A stretch of 64,000 nt of DNA, taken from contig MEFP01000030.1 of NCBI GenBank assembly GCA_001725155.1, positions 186,001 to 250,000 on the forward strand, given 5' to 3'. Positions 25,275 through 33,860 of the stretch are shown here, piece by piece. The position numbers and the translations under genes were made by a program. Below the pieces are notes generated by a model. The model saw nothing but the letters and a program-made list of their open reading frames with translations, was not told the DNA's origin and searched no databases. Numbering within the stretch: position 1 is the first letter of the stretch; each line of letters opens with the position of its first letter. This DNA is from Lysobacteraceae bacterium SCN 69-320 (GTDB lineage: Bacteria > Pseudomonadota > Gammaproteobacteria > Xanthomonadales > Rhodanobacteraceae).

Positions 25275-26138
25275 TCACTTGTCCTTCTTGACCAGCCCGC
25301 GCAGCTTGTCGAACAGCGAGCCGGCCTTGACCTGATCGACGACCTTGGTCAGCTTGCCGGCCAGACCCTGCTGGCGCTCCATCTCGGCGAGTTCGTCGCG
25401 CTGACGCTGCGCCATCTGCGTTTCCCAGCGGCGCTTCATTTCTTCCTGCTGCACCTTCGTGCGCAGCTGCTTGCGGTAATCGTCCGGCAGCGCCTCGCGG
25501 AACAGGTTGTTCGGCTCGCGTGCGACGTAGCGGCCGATCTCGTCGTACAGCGTCTCGTTGAACTGGTCCGGCGCGATGGTCTTGGTCTGCTGGCCGCCGA
25601 TCTGGTCGAAATTGGCGAACTGCAGGCGCACGACGCCCGATTCGGCGTCGGCGTTGAACACGGCCGACAGCGTGATGCGTCCGCGCGCACGCACGTTCGC
25701 GGCCAGCGCCTCGCCGTTGGCATCCTTCTTCGTGATCGTGACGCCGCCGATGTGGAAGCGCTGGAACGCGCCGGCGACGGTCTTGATCTTCGTCGCGCCG
25801 AGCACTTCGACGTTGGGACATTCCTCGGTCAGGATCGGACACGGGAACGACAGCCGTATCTCCTTGGAGGCCGGCTGGCTCTGGATCTTCAGATCGTATT
25901 CGTGCTCGACCTGCAGCACGATGTCGCCGTAGCCCGGCAGCGCGTGGCGCAGCGTCTTCTTCGGCTTGATGAAGCTCAGGTTCTGCGTGAGCTTGGACAG
26001 GTATTCGTGCAGCGCCGCCATGCCCGGCTCCAGCTGCGTGCGATAGGCGGCTTCGCGCTCCTGTTTCGCGCGATCCTGATCGTCGGCGCCTGCCTTGCGC
26101 CGCTGTGCTTCCTGTTCGAGATCGTCCAGCAGACCCAC
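25275..26138 (-). CDS. Hypothetical protein, 287 aa, coiled-coil ends
   Basis: The N-terminus (GLLDDLEQEAQRRKAGADDQ) and the C-terminus (EEMKRRWETQMAQRQRDELA, EMERQQGLAGKLTKVVDQV) are charged helices likely to form coiled coils. The middle (residues 60-205) is beta-rich (YGDIVLQVEHEYDLKIQ, FQRFHIGGVTITKK). No signal peptide is present. The start is a GTG at 26138. I do not recognise a named family. It lies 88 bases upstream of the previous unknown gene on the same strand. Confidence 0.75.
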   Translation of the reverse strand: MGLLDDLEQEAQRRKAGADDQDRAKQEREAAYRTQLEPGMAALHEYLSKLTQNLSFIKPKKTLRHALPGYGDIVLQVEHEYDLKIQSQPASKEIRLSFPCPILTEECPNVEVLGATKIKTVAGAFQRFHIGGVTITKKDANGEALAANVRARGRITLSAVFNADAESGVVRLQFANFDQIGGQQTKTIAPDQFNETLYDEIGRYVAREPNNLFREALPDDYRKQLRTKVQQEEMKRRWETQMAQRQRDELAEMERQQGLAGKLTKVVDQVKAGSLFDKLRGLVKKDK

Positions 26139-26536
26139 TGCTCACCCCTGAGACGTAGAGAAGCCAACCCCGCCCTGCCCTCGCGCAAGCCGCATAGTAT
26201 CCGGTCGCCGGGCTTCCGGGCACCCCGGCACCGGTGGAAACTTCCCGCCGGGCCGGCCGGGACGGTGCATTCTTGCGCCATAAATGCGCCTTTGGCAAAA
26301 AGTGCGCCTGCCGGGCACGGTCGCGGAAATCCGTTGCCCGCCAAGCCCCGCGGCCGCCGGACAGATACAGCCCCAGTACGGACTGGACGACACAAAACCG
26401 TCACGGATGCGCCGCGCATTCGCGGCCCGCTTGAACAAGCGAGAACCGCCGGGCGCCTGCGCAACAGGCGACCGGCGGCGCTGCGGGACGAAAGACAGGA
26501 CTGGGGAACGTCGCTGCCGATGCCGGCCGCGGCCGG
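26139..26536. other. Intergenic stretch without a supported gene
   Basis: The 398 bases between the GTG of the coiled-coil protein and the stop of the ThrE-type exporter hold only short open frames on both strands, with Arg/Pro-rich compositions typical of random GC-rich sequence. It must contain the promoter of the minus-strand gene that starts at 26138. I saw no RNA gene or clear terminator. Confidence 0.6.
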
Positions 26537-27775
26537 TCAGAGACTGCGCCGCGGCGGCACGAGCAGGTCGCCGAACAACAGTCCGGCAACCAGCGACACG
26601 AGGATCGTGATCAGCGAGAACGCCGTGTCGACGCCGAGCAGCACGTCGCCTTCGAACAGGAAGGACAAACTCTTGAAACCGACGCTGCCGGGCACGAGCA
26701 GGATGATGCCGGGCTCGCGGATCAGCGCGCCCGGACGCTGGAACCAGGTCGCGTAGAGATTGCTGACGGCGCCGACGCCGAGCCCGGCGATGAACACGCC
26801 GAACTCCGGACCGAAGTGCGCGCCGCCGATCCGCGTCAGCGCATAGCCGAACATGACGGCGGCGACGACGATGGGACCGTCGCGCGGCGCGCTGCGGAAC
26901 AGCACGGCGAACGCCGCCGCGCCGGCGAACAGCCCCATCCATTCGACCCACAGCGGCACCGGCATGGACACCACGGCCGGCGGCGCGACGCCGAGCACGA
27001 GACAGAGCTGGGTCGCCGCGACCGCGCCGAAGGTCAGCTTGAGCAGGGTCGCCGTCGCGCCGGCCACGCGCGCGATGCCGGAGACCAGGTGCTGGCTCGA
27101 CAGCTCGCGCACGGCCGTGGTCAGGGTCATGCCCGGCAGCAGCACGATCAGGCTCGCGAGCACGACGGCCTTCAGGGTCAGCGGCGCGACGTAGGCGCTG
27201 AACAGGGTCGCGATCAGGGTGACCAGCAGCGCCGACAACGCCTCGAAACTGTTGGACAGGCGCGGCCGTCGCTCGGCGCCGAGCGACAGCAGGCCGATCA
27301 GCCAGCCCAGCAGCGCGACCACGAGCAGGTCCATCCACGACGCCTTGAGCAGGGTCGCCACGCTGGCCGAGGCCACGCCGAAGCTCAGCACGGTGAGCCA
27401 GCGCGTGCGTTCGCTGGCCGGCCGGCCGAGTTCGAGCAGCTGGCGATAGCCGCTCTGCAGATCCAGGCTGCCGTCGATGACACGGTCGGCGATCTCGTCG
27501 ACGGCACAGAGCCGGCGCAGATTGACCTGGCCCGGGGCGAGGCGGATGACCTGGGTGACCTCGGCGACCGGATCGAGCTCGCGCCCCTGTTCGGAGAACG
27601 ACAGCACGATCGAGGTCGGCGTCGACAGCACGTCGCAGGCCAGACCCAGGCGCGCGCTGACCTTGGCGATGGCTTCCTCCAGGCGCGGCGCCGCCGTGCC
27701 GTACTCGTGCAGGCGCCGCGCGAGCGCGATGACGAAGCCGACGCGGGCCTTCAGTGAAGCCGAGCGGTCGTTCAT
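26537..27775 (-). CDS. ThrE-family threonine/serine exporter, 412 aa
   Basis: The N-terminal half matches the ThrE/YjjP domain: LARRLHEYGTAAPRLEEAIA, LGLACDVLSTPTSIVLSFSE, then helices LTVLSFGVASASVATLLKAS and VVALLGWLIGLLSLG. The C-terminal half is the YjjB-like membrane part (WVEWMGLFAGAAAFAVLFRS, EPGIILLVPGSVGFKSLSFL with the conserved PGSxGFxS). The two are fused in one chain, as in actinobacterial ThrE. Such proteins export threonine and serine, or succinate in the YjjPB case. It diverges from the EamA gene with only 57 bases between the starts. Confidence 0.88.
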   Translation of the reverse strand: MNDRSASLKARVGFVIALARRLHEYGTAAPRLEEAIAKVSARLGLACDVLSTPTSIVLSFSEQGRELDPVAEVTQVIRLAPGQVNLRRLCAVDEIADRVIDGSLDLQSGYRQLLELGRPASERTRWLTVLSFGVASASVATLLKASWMDLLVVALLGWLIGLLSLGAERRPRLSNSFEALSALLVTLIATLFSAYVAPLTLKAVVLASLIVLLPGMTLTTAVRELSSQHLVSGIARVAGATATLLKLTFGAVAATQLCLVLGVAPPAVVSMPVPLWVEWMGLFAGAAAFAVLFRSAPRDGPIVVAAVMFGYALTRIGGAHFGPEFGVFIAGLGVGAVSNLYATWFQRPGALIREPGIILLVPGSVGFKSLSFLFEGDVLLGVDTAFSLITILVSLVAGLLFGDLLVPPRRSL

Positions 27776-27832
27776 GCAGCGGCTCGGCAATAATGGGCGG
27801 CTGCGCCGCGGCGGCAAAGGGGATCGGAATAC

Positions 27833-28711
27833 ATGGGTCTGGGCGAGGCGCTGGCGATCTTGAGTGCATTGGCCTGGTCGGCCGGCGTGATTATCTACAA
27901 ACGCCTCGGCGAAACGCTCGCGCCGACGCGTCTGAACCTCATGAAAAATCTGCTGGTGCTCGGTCTGCTGCTGCCGACCCTGGCCCTGGTCGGCGGTCCA
28001 CTGCCACAGCTGAGCGCCGCCGAGCTCGCGATCACGCTGTTCTCCGGCCTGCTCGGCATCGCCGTCGCCGACAGCCTGTACCTGACCGCGCTGAATCGCC
28101 TCGGCGCCGCGCGCATGGGCGTGCTCGGCAATTTCTACAGCCCGTTCGTGATCCTGCTGTCGTTCCTGCTGCTCGGCGAACGCCTGGGACCGGTGCAGCT
28201 GCTCGGCTTCGTGCTGGTCAGCAGCGGCGTACTCGTGGTCGGTATGCCCAGCGTGCAGGAACCGGCCGAGCGCCGGGCGCAGCGCCTGGGCATGGTGCTC
28301 GGCGTCGGCTCGATCGCGCTGATGGCCGTGGCCATCGTGCTGGTCAAGCGCATTCTCGAGACCCAGCCGCTGATCTGGATGGTCGCGCTGCGCCTGATCG
28401 GCGGCATAGGCGGCCTGCTGATCCTGTTCGCCTGGCGCCGCGAATCGCCGCTGCCGGGCCGCGCCGAGCGCGCGCGGATGCGCTGGCCCATCGTGCTGCT
28501 CGGCGCGTTCGTCGGCCAGTACCTGTCGATGGTGCTCTGGCTCGGCGGCTACAAGTACGCGCCGGCCTCGGTCGCGGCCATCCTCAACGAGACCACGTCG
28601 ATCTTCATCGTCGTGCTCGCCGCGCTGTTCCTGCATGAACCGCTGAACCGGCGCAAGCTGCTCGGCGTCGCACTGACCCTGTCGGGCGTGGCCTGCATGC
28701 TGCTGGCCTGA
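27833..28711 (+). CDS. EamA-family drug/metabolite transporter, 292 aa
   Basis: Ten hydrophobic helices in two EamA repeats are visible. The first runs from MGLGEALAILSALAWSAGVI through LYLTALNRLGAARMGVLGNF to LGERLGPVQLLGFVLVSSGV, the second ends with YKYAPASVAAILNETTSIFI and LFLHEPLNRRKLLGVALTLS. These are the family motifs at helices 4-5 and 9-10. The substrate is unknown. The start at 27833 follows a GGGGATCGG stretch and gives the normal family length. Confidence 0.9.
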   Translation: MGLGEALAILSALAWSAGVIIYKRLGETLAPTRLNLMKNLLVLGLLLPTLALVGGPLPQLSAAELAITLFSGLLGIAVADSLYLTALNRLGAARMGVLGNFYSPFVILLSFLLLGERLGPVQLLGFVLVSSGVLVVGMPSVQEPAERRAQRLGMVLGVGSIALMAVAIVLVKRILETQPLIWMVALRLIGGIGGLLILFAWRRESPLPGRAERARMRWPIVLLGAFVGQYLSMVLWLGGYKYAPASVAAILNETTSIFIVVLAALFLHEPLNRRKLLGVALTLSGVACMLLA

Positions 28712-28718
28712 CGCGCTG

Positions 28719-28750
28719 GCGGGCACCTCGAAAAACGCCGAGGTACCCGC
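28719..28750. terminator. Hairpin after the EamA gene (possible terminator)
   Basis: GCGGGCACCTCG and CGAGGTACCCGC pair with one mismatch around the loop AAAAACGC, starting 8 bases after the EamA stop. No U-tract follows, so it may only stabilise the 3' end. The hairpin lies between convergent genes. Confidence 0.35.
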
Positions 28751-28855
28751 GCCACGCTGAGGTGCCGAATCGAAAGCCCTCGGAACGATGGTTTGTCGAG
28801 GTTTCCTGATGGGGTAGCGCGCTCGCTGAATCGCTCGATCGCGCATCGACGCAAC

Positions 28856-29467
28856 TCAGCCGACCTGGCGGAACGTCAGATTGATGCGCGGTTCGTGCAC
28901 GCGCAACGCGCGCGGCAGGTCGTGACGGTAGTTGCGCTGGGTCGCACCGGCCATGAGCAGCAGGCTGCCCGAGGTCAGCGCGAGTTCCAGACCCAGCGCC
29001 TTGTCGCGGCGATGGCGCAGGCGGAAGCGCCGCGTCGCGCCGAAACTCAGGGATGCGATGACCGGCGCCGGACCAAGCTCGGGTTCGTCGTCGCTGTGCC
29101 AGCCCATATGGTCGCGGCCGTCGCGATAGAGATTGCACAGCACGCTGTTGAACGGCTGCGCGCAGAGTTCCTGCAACCCGCGGCGCAGCTCCGCGAGCGG
29201 CGGCGTCCACGACCGCGGTTCGAAGCGCGTGCGCGAGTAGGTGTAGACCGCGTCCGGGTCGCCGACCCAGCACGACAGCCGCGGCGAATCGACGGCGCGG
29301 CCGTAGATGTGCAGGCGATGCTGCTCCCACGGCGTTACCGCCCGCAGCAGCGCGAACAGCCCGGCCGGATCGGCGAACAGTCCTTCGGCCAGACGCAGTT
29401 GCGCGCCGGGCAGGTCCGGCAGAGCCAGCCAGCGCGGCGACCGCCACTCCACCGAGGTGACATTCAC
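28856..29467 (-). CDS. alkB: AlkB-family 2-oxoglutarate/Fe(II) dioxygenase, 203 aa
   Basis: The iron ligands are in HMGWHSDDE (HxD) and the distal His in RHDLPRAL; the 2-oxoglutarate-binding Arg residues are in RINLTFRQV. Other family features are LYRDGRDHMGWHSDDEPELG and ASLSFGATRRFRLRH. It belongs to the AlkB-like (ALKBH2/3-type) group that removes methyl groups from bases in DNA or RNA. The likely start is a GTG at 29467 overlapping the CoA-transferase stop (GTGA), so the two are translationally coupled, an unusual partnership. Confidence 0.92.
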   Translation of the reverse strand: MNVTSVEWRSPRWLALPDLPGAQLRLAEGLFADPAGLFALLRAVTPWEQHRLHIYGRAVDSPRLSCWVGDPDAVYTYSRTRFEPRSWTPPLAELRRGLQELCAQPFNSVLCNLYRDGRDHMGWHSDDEPELGPAPVIASLSFGATRRFRLRHRRDKALGLELALTSGSLLLMAGATQRNYRHDLPRALRVHEPRINLTFRQVG

Positions 29468-30672
29468 GACGCAGGACCGCCGACCACGCCGCGCGCGAAC
29501 AGCCCGGCGCTTTCGGCCGCGTCGAGGCCGAGTTCGGCCAGCACTTCGGCGCTGTGCTGGCCGAGCGCCGGCGGCGGCCGCGCCGCGAGCCGCGGTCGCG
29601 CATCGCGGCGCAGCGGGTTGGCGATCTGCGGCAAGCTGCCCCAGCGCGCATGTTCCTGCTCGACGCACAGGCCGCGTGCGGCGACCTGCGGATGCGCGAA
29701 CACCGCGGCCAGGTCATTGACCGGACCGGCCGGCACGCCGGCCGCGGCGAAGCGCGCAAGCCAGTCGCGGGTCGGCTGCTGCGCGAGGTGCCGGGCAATC
29801 GCCAGGCTCAACGCATCGCGCGCGGCCACGCGCGCCGCATTCGTCGCGAAGCGCGCGTCGGCCGCGAGTTCGTCCAGTCCGGCCGCGGCGCAGAAACGGC
29901 GGAACTGATCGTCGTTGCCGACCGCGAGCATCAGATGGCCGTCGGCCGTCGCGAAGGCCTGGTATGGCGCGATGTTCGGATGCGCCGTGCCGTGACGCTC
30001 AGGCACCGCGCCGCCGACGAGGTAGTTCATGCCCTGATTCGCGAGCCAGGCCACCTGGCAGTCGAACAGGGCCAGATCGAGATGGCTGCCGCGCCCCGTG
30101 CGGGTGCGCTCGTGCAGCGCGGCGAGAATCGCGCTAGCCGCATACATGCCGCACATCAGGTCGCTGACCGCGACGCCGACCTTCATCGGTCCACCCTCGG
30201 CCGTGCCGGTCAGCGACATCAGGCCGGCTTCGGCCTGGATCATCGCGTCGTAGCCGGCGCGCTGCGCATTCGGGCCGTCCTGGCCGAAGCCGCTGATCGA
30301 GCAATAGATCAGCCGCGGGTTGGCGGCCGCGAGGCTGGCGTAGTCGAGCCCGTAGCGCGCGAGCGTGCCCGGCAGGTAGTTCTCGACGAGCACGTCGGCC
30401 TGCGCCGCCAGCCGCTGCAGGACGGCCTGACCGTCGGCGGTCGTGAAGTCCAGCGCGAGCGAGCGCTTGCCGCGGTTGCAGCACAGGAAATACGCGGCGA
30501 CCGCATCGCCGTCGGCCGTATCGAGGAACGGCGGTCCCCAGCGCCGCGTATCGTCGCCGATGCCGGGTTTCTCGACCTTGACGACGTCGGCGCCGTAGTC
30601 GGCGAGCAGCTGCGTACACCAGGGGCCGGCAAGAATCCGGGACAGATCGAGTATGCGCAGGCCGGTCAGCAT
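29464..30672 (-). CDS. CaiB/BaiF family (class III) CoA-transferase, 402 aa
   Basis: The protein begins MLTGLRILDLSRILAGPWCT followed by LLADYGADVVKVEKPGIGDD, the canonical opening of family III CoA-transferases. Further motifs are NRGKRSLALDFTTADGQAVL, ADVLVENYLPGTLARYGLDY (containing the EN of the VxN-type motif) and YCSISGFGQDGPNAQRAGYD. The conserved catalytic Asp is expected in FGQDGP...GYDAMIQAEAGL near residue 160-170. These enzymes move CoA between carboxylic acids; the acid here is unknown. It lies downstream of the amidase, with a possible terminator between, and overlaps alkB. Confidence 0.93.
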   Translation of the reverse strand: MLTGLRILDLSRILAGPWCTQLLADYGADVVKVEKPGIGDDTRRWGPPFLDTADGDAVAAYFLCCNRGKRSLALDFTTADGQAVLQRLAAQADVLVENYLPGTLARYGLDYASLAAANPRLIYCSISGFGQDGPNAQRAGYDAMIQAEAGLMSLTGTAEGGPMKVGVAVSDLMCGMYAASAILAALHERTRTGRGSHLDLALFDCQVAWLANQGMNYLVGGAVPERHGTAHPNIAPYQAFATADGHLMLAVGNDDQFRRFCAAAGLDELAADARFATNAARVAARDALSLAIARHLAQQPTRDWLARFAAAGVPAGPVNDLAAVFAHPQVAARGLCVEQEHARWGSLPQIANPLRRDARPRLAARPPPALGQHSAEVLAELGLDAAESAGLFARGVVGGPAS

Positions 30673-30696
30673 GGCGTTGCAGTTCGCTGGGCTGGG

Positions 30697-30731
30697 AAAA
30701 AACGTGCGCGGCGCCGGCCGTGGCCGGCGCC
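30697..30731 (-). terminator. Possible terminator after the amidase gene
   Basis: On the minus strand a 10-bp stem GGCGCCGGCC/GGCCGGCGCC with a 2-base turn is followed, 7 bases later, by six T residues. It starts 15 bases after the amidase stop and precedes the CoA-transferase start. The offset of the T-run makes strength uncertain. Confidence 0.45.
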
Positions 30732-30745
30732 GTCGCGATGTACGC

Positions 30746-32158
30746 TCAGGCCGATGCCGGCACCGGATAGTCGGGCGCCGCATCCAGCGCCGCGGCGCAG
30801 ACGCCGGCCAGTTCGAGCAGCCGCAGATCCGAGCCCGGCGGGCCGACGAACTGCAGGCCCAGCGGCAGTCCTTCGCTGGTGCGGCCCATCGGAATGCTGA
30901 CGGCCGGACAGCCGGCCAGGCTCGCGAAACAGGTGAACTGTGCCTGGTCGACCGGTTCGGGCTGGTCGAGCCGCGGCGCCGCACCCGGCGTGGTCGGCAG
31001 CACGAGCACGTCGACCTGGGCGAACACGCGCCGCGCCGCGAGCACCGAGGCGTCGAGCATGCGGTCGGCGACGACGTAGTCGACGGCCGACTTGGCCGCG
31101 GCGAAATCCAGCATGGCGCGGAACGCGTCCGAGACCGGCCGCGCCGTATCGGCGAGATCGGCGGCGAAGGTCTGGCGCATCTCGGCTTCCATCAGCAGCA
31201 GGCCGGCGCGGCGCGCCCTGGCGAACGGGTAGTCGGAGAAGTCGATCGCGCGCTGCTCGCCGAGTTCGTGGCGCAGACCCGCGACGGCCTGTTCGAACGC
31301 CGCGAGCACTTCGGGCGACGTGCCGAGCCCGGCCAGGTCCTGCGGAATGCCGCAGCGCAGCCGGCCGGGTTCCCAGTCCGGCGGCGCCAGCGCGACGCGG
31401 CGCTTGCGCGAGCGCGGATCCTCGGCATCGTAGCCGGCCAGCACCTGCAGCAGCACGGTCAGATCGTCGACGTTGCGCGCGATCAGGCCGACGGTGTCCA
31501 GGCGCCGCGCCGCCGGCACGAGGCCGCGTGCGGAGATTTCGCCGTGCGTCGGCTTCAGCGCGAACACGCCGCAGTGGCTGGCCGGAATGCGGATCGAGCC
31601 GAGGCTGTCCGAACCGATCGCCGCAACGCAGAGGCCGGCCGCGACGGCCGCAGCCGCGCCGCCGGAGGAACCGCCGACGCCGTGGTCGCGCTGCCACGGA
31701 TTGACCGTCGTGCCGTAATGCGGATTGCGCGTGGACGCGCCGAGCGCGCCCTCGTCGAGGTTGGTCTTGCCGAGGACGACCGCGCCGGCGCCGAGCAGGC
31801 GCGACACCACGGCCGCGTCGGTCGCGGCGACCTGTCCGCGCCGCGCCGGCAATCCGACACTGGTAGCCCAGCCGGCCACGTCGAGGTTGTCCTTGATCGC
31901 GACCGGAATGCCGTCGAGCCGTCCGAGCGAGCGGCCGCCGGCGCGGCGCCGGGCACTGGCCGCGGCCTGGGCGCGCGTGCGTTCCGGGTCCAGGCCGACA
32001 TAGGCGTTCAATGCGGGGTTCAGCGCCGCGATCGCGGCGAGATAGGCCTCGGCCAGTTGCACCGCATCAATGCGGCCGGAGGCCAGCCAATGCAGGGTCT
32101 GGCAGGTACTCGCCGCACGTATGCGCAGGGCATCCAGCTCGGCCGACGACGTATTCAT
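30746..32158 (-). CDS. Amidase-signature (AS) family hydrolase, 470 aa
   Basis: The Ser-cisSer-Lys triad is present: Lys in IPVAIKDNLDV, the cis-Ser in GVGGSSGGAAAAVAAG and the nucleophile Ser in GSDSLGSIRIPASHCGVFAL. The N-terminus has the usual helical DAVQLAEAYLAAIAALNPAL. GatA, allophanate hydrolase and general amidases share this core; there is no GatB or GatC next door, so a catabolic amidase is more likely than GatA. A divergent GntR regulator lies 137 bases upstream, implying substrate-controlled expression. Confidence 0.92.
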   Translation of the reverse strand: MNTSSAELDALRIRAASTCQTLHWLASGRIDAVQLAEAYLAAIAALNPALNAYVGLDPERTRAQAAASARRRAGGRSLGRLDGIPVAIKDNLDVAGWATSVGLPARRGQVAATDAAVVSRLLGAGAVVLGKTNLDEGALGASTRNPHYGTTVNPWQRDHGVGGSSGGAAAAVAAGLCVAAIGSDSLGSIRIPASHCGVFALKPTHGEISARGLVPAARRLDTVGLIARNVDDLTVLLQVLAGYDAEDPRSRKRRVALAPPDWEPGRLRCGIPQDLAGLGTSPEVLAAFEQAVAGLRHELGEQRAIDFSDYPFARARRAGLLLMEAEMRQTFAADLADTARPVSDAFRAMLDFAAAKSAVDYVVADRMLDASVLAARRVFAQVDVLVLPTTPGAAPRLDQPEPVDQAQFTCFASLAGCPAVSIPMGRTSEGLPLGLQFVGPPGSDLRLLELAGVCAAALDAAPDYPVPASA

Positions 32159-32203
32159 CCATTAGCTCCCTGTCCGATGAAGCGGCTAGCCTCGGTGCAG
32201 CGG

Positions 32204-32221
32204 GCGATTTGCGCAAGTCGC
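32204..32221. promoter_or_regulatory. Candidate GntR operator 1
   Basis: GCGATTTGCGCAAGTCGC is an 18-bp palindrome with a perfect TTGCGCAA core and GCGA/TCGC ends; only the pair flanking the core is mismatched. It lies in the 137-base divergent gap between the amidase and gntR starts, where an autoregulating GntR protein would bind. Confidence 0.45.
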
Positions 32222-32236
32222 CGCGCAGTATTTTTT

Positions 32237-32261
32237 ACGCGGGAACGTTAGGATTCCGCGT
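32237..32261. promoter_or_regulatory. Candidate GntR operator 2
   Basis: ACGCGG (32237-32242) and CCGCGT (32256-32261) form an inverted repeat with 13 bases between. It follows an AT-rich run (TATTTTTTA at 32229-32237) that could be part of a -10 element. It lies 35 bases upstream of the gntR start. Confidence 0.35.
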
Positions 32262-32295
32262 ACGCAAGCCCGCCGCCCGGAACGCCGCAACCCCG

Positions 32296-33093
32296 ATGAA
32301 CGACAGCCAGCGCCCCGACCCGCCTGCCGCGCCTGCGCGCCGCGGGCTGCGCTCTTCGCGCAAGCCGCGCTACATGCAGGTGGCCGACGAACTGCGCGAC
32401 GAGCTGCGCCGCGGCGACCATCCGGTCGGCGGCATGCTGCCGACCGAGGCGCAGCTGTGCGAACGCTTCGGCATCAGCCGCTACACCGCGCGCGAAGCCC
32501 TGCGCACGCTCGAGGAAATGGGCCTGATCGCACGCCGTCGCGGCTCCGGCACCAAGGTGCGCAGCGCCGAGCCGCAGGTGCGCTACAACCAGTACGTACG
32601 CTCCATCGACGACCTGCTGCAATACACCCAGGCCACGCGTTTCCAGCTGCGCCACAGCGACCGGCTCGTCGCGGATGCGACCCTGGCCGGCTGGCTCGAC
32701 GTGCGCGCCGGCACCGAGTGCGTGCTGCTGCACGGCATCCGCTACCAGCGCCGCATGCTCAAGCCGTTCTGCATCACCGACGTCTACCGGCGCGCGAGCA
32801 TGCAGGGCCTGCCGCCGGGCTTCGCCCGCGTCGAGGACGCGATGCGCGCGCTGATCGAAGGCGAGCTGTTCGCCCGCGTCGGCCTCGTCGAGCAGAGCCT
32901 GTCGGCGGTCGCGCTCGACGCCGAGCAGGCCGACCAGCTCGAAGTCGAGCCGGGCACGCCGGCGCTGCGCACCCTGCGCCGCTACTTCGATCCGAAGAGC
33001 CGCATCCTGCTCGTCGCGATGACCCTGCATCCCGGCGACGTGTTCTCCTACGTGACGCGCTACGAACGCTCGGACGTGATGCGCGGCGTGTAG
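32296..33093 (+). CDS. GntR-family (HutC/UTRA) transcription regulator, 265 aa
   Basis: The winged helix-turn-helix covers about residues 25-92 (MQVADELRDELRRGDHPVGG, LPTEAQLCERFGISRYTARE, ALRTLEEMGLIARRRGSGTK). A UTRA ligand-binding domain fills residues 105-260 (LLQYTQATRFQLRHSDRLVA, YFDPKSRILLVAMTLHPGDV). It is divergent to the amidase and probably controls the amidase/CoA-transferase/alkB cluster in response to a small molecule. The start at 32296 gives a 20-residue basic N-tail. Confidence 0.9.
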   Translation: MNDSQRPDPPAAPARRGLRSSRKPRYMQVADELRDELRRGDHPVGGMLPTEAQLCERFGISRYTAREALRTLEEMGLIARRRGSGTKVRSAEPQVRYNQYVRSIDDLLQYTQATRFQLRHSDRLVADATLAGWLDVRAGTECVLLHGIRYQRRMLKPFCITDVYRRASMQGLPPGFARVEDAMRALIEGELFARVGLVEQSLSAVALDAEQADQLEVEPGTPALRTLRRYFDPKSRILLVAMTLHPGDVFSYVTRYERSDVMRGV

Positions 33094-33109
33094 CCGCGCA
33101 TCCGCCGCC

Positions 33110-33616
33110 TCAGATGCAGGTCACCTTGCCGCCGAGCCGGTTGTTCTTGCTCGCCGAGGTCTGCACCGCGCTGCACAGCATCTGCGATTCCTGCTCGGTC
33201 ATGCCCCAGCCCAGCATCACGGCGCGCCGCGGCGCGGCCGTGCCGCCGCCGTCGACCTGCACGTGGGCGTAGTGCACGCTGGCCGGCTGGCCTTCGAGCA
33301 TGCGGCGGTAGCGCGGCTCGATCTCGCGGGAGCACTCCAGGCTCTTGATCTTGCAGCTGAGCTGGCTGCCGGCAGGACACAGCCCGAGCAGACGCGCGCC
33401 GGTGACGCCTTTCTCGCAGTCGCCGGCCGGCGGCCGCTCCTCGATCGCGACGAGCTCGACCTCGCGCTGCTCGCCCTGCATCAGCATGCGCACTTCCATG
33501 TAGCCGTCGTAAAGCCCGGCGGCCGCCTGCGTCTCGCCGGACTTGCCCGCGCCGCCGCCGATGATGCGATAGGCGGCAAACGTGAGCACGAGCACGACGA
33601 CAATGACTCTCCACAT
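33110..33616 (-). CDS. Secreted or membrane-anchored hypothetical protein, 168 aa
   Basis: One N-terminal hydrophobic helix (WRVIVVVLVLTFAAYRIIGG) is followed by a periplasmic-type domain with several Cys residues (DCEKGVTGARLLGLCPAGSQ, LSCKIKSLECSREIEPRYRR, LCSAV, VTCI) that may form disulfides. I do not recognise the family. It converges on gntR, with stops 16 bases apart. Confidence 0.75.
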   Translation of the reverse strand: MWRVIVVVLVLTFAAYRIIGGGAGKSGETQAAAGLYDGYMEVRMLMQGEQREVELVAIEERPPAGDCEKGVTGARLLGLCPAGSQLSCKIKSLECSREIEPRYRRMLEGQPASVHYAHVQVDGGGTAAPRRAVMLGWGMTEQESQMLCSAVQTSASKNNRLGGKVTCI

Positions 33617-33860
33617 GACCAACACCCCCCGATGGTTGAACGGCCCCGCGGCCACGCGGCGCCGGCCGGGGAACAAGCCGCCCGGCGCGCCGCAAGTGCC
33701 GCAAGAGAATGCGAACCGCCCCTCCCAGAGCCGATTCGCGGCGCTAGCGTAGCCGATCGCCGGCAGCCGCGCCCGGCCGGCACCACCGGCCGGCTGGATT
33801 GCCGGCTCAGTCCGTAGCGCCGACAATCGGCCTCTTTCTCGCCTCTAGCCGGAGTCCGCC

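Noticed and set aside
26537-28846. Extension of the ThrE-type gene upstream to 28846
   Set aside because: The extension is antisense to the clear EamA gene; the ThrE family start is at 27775.
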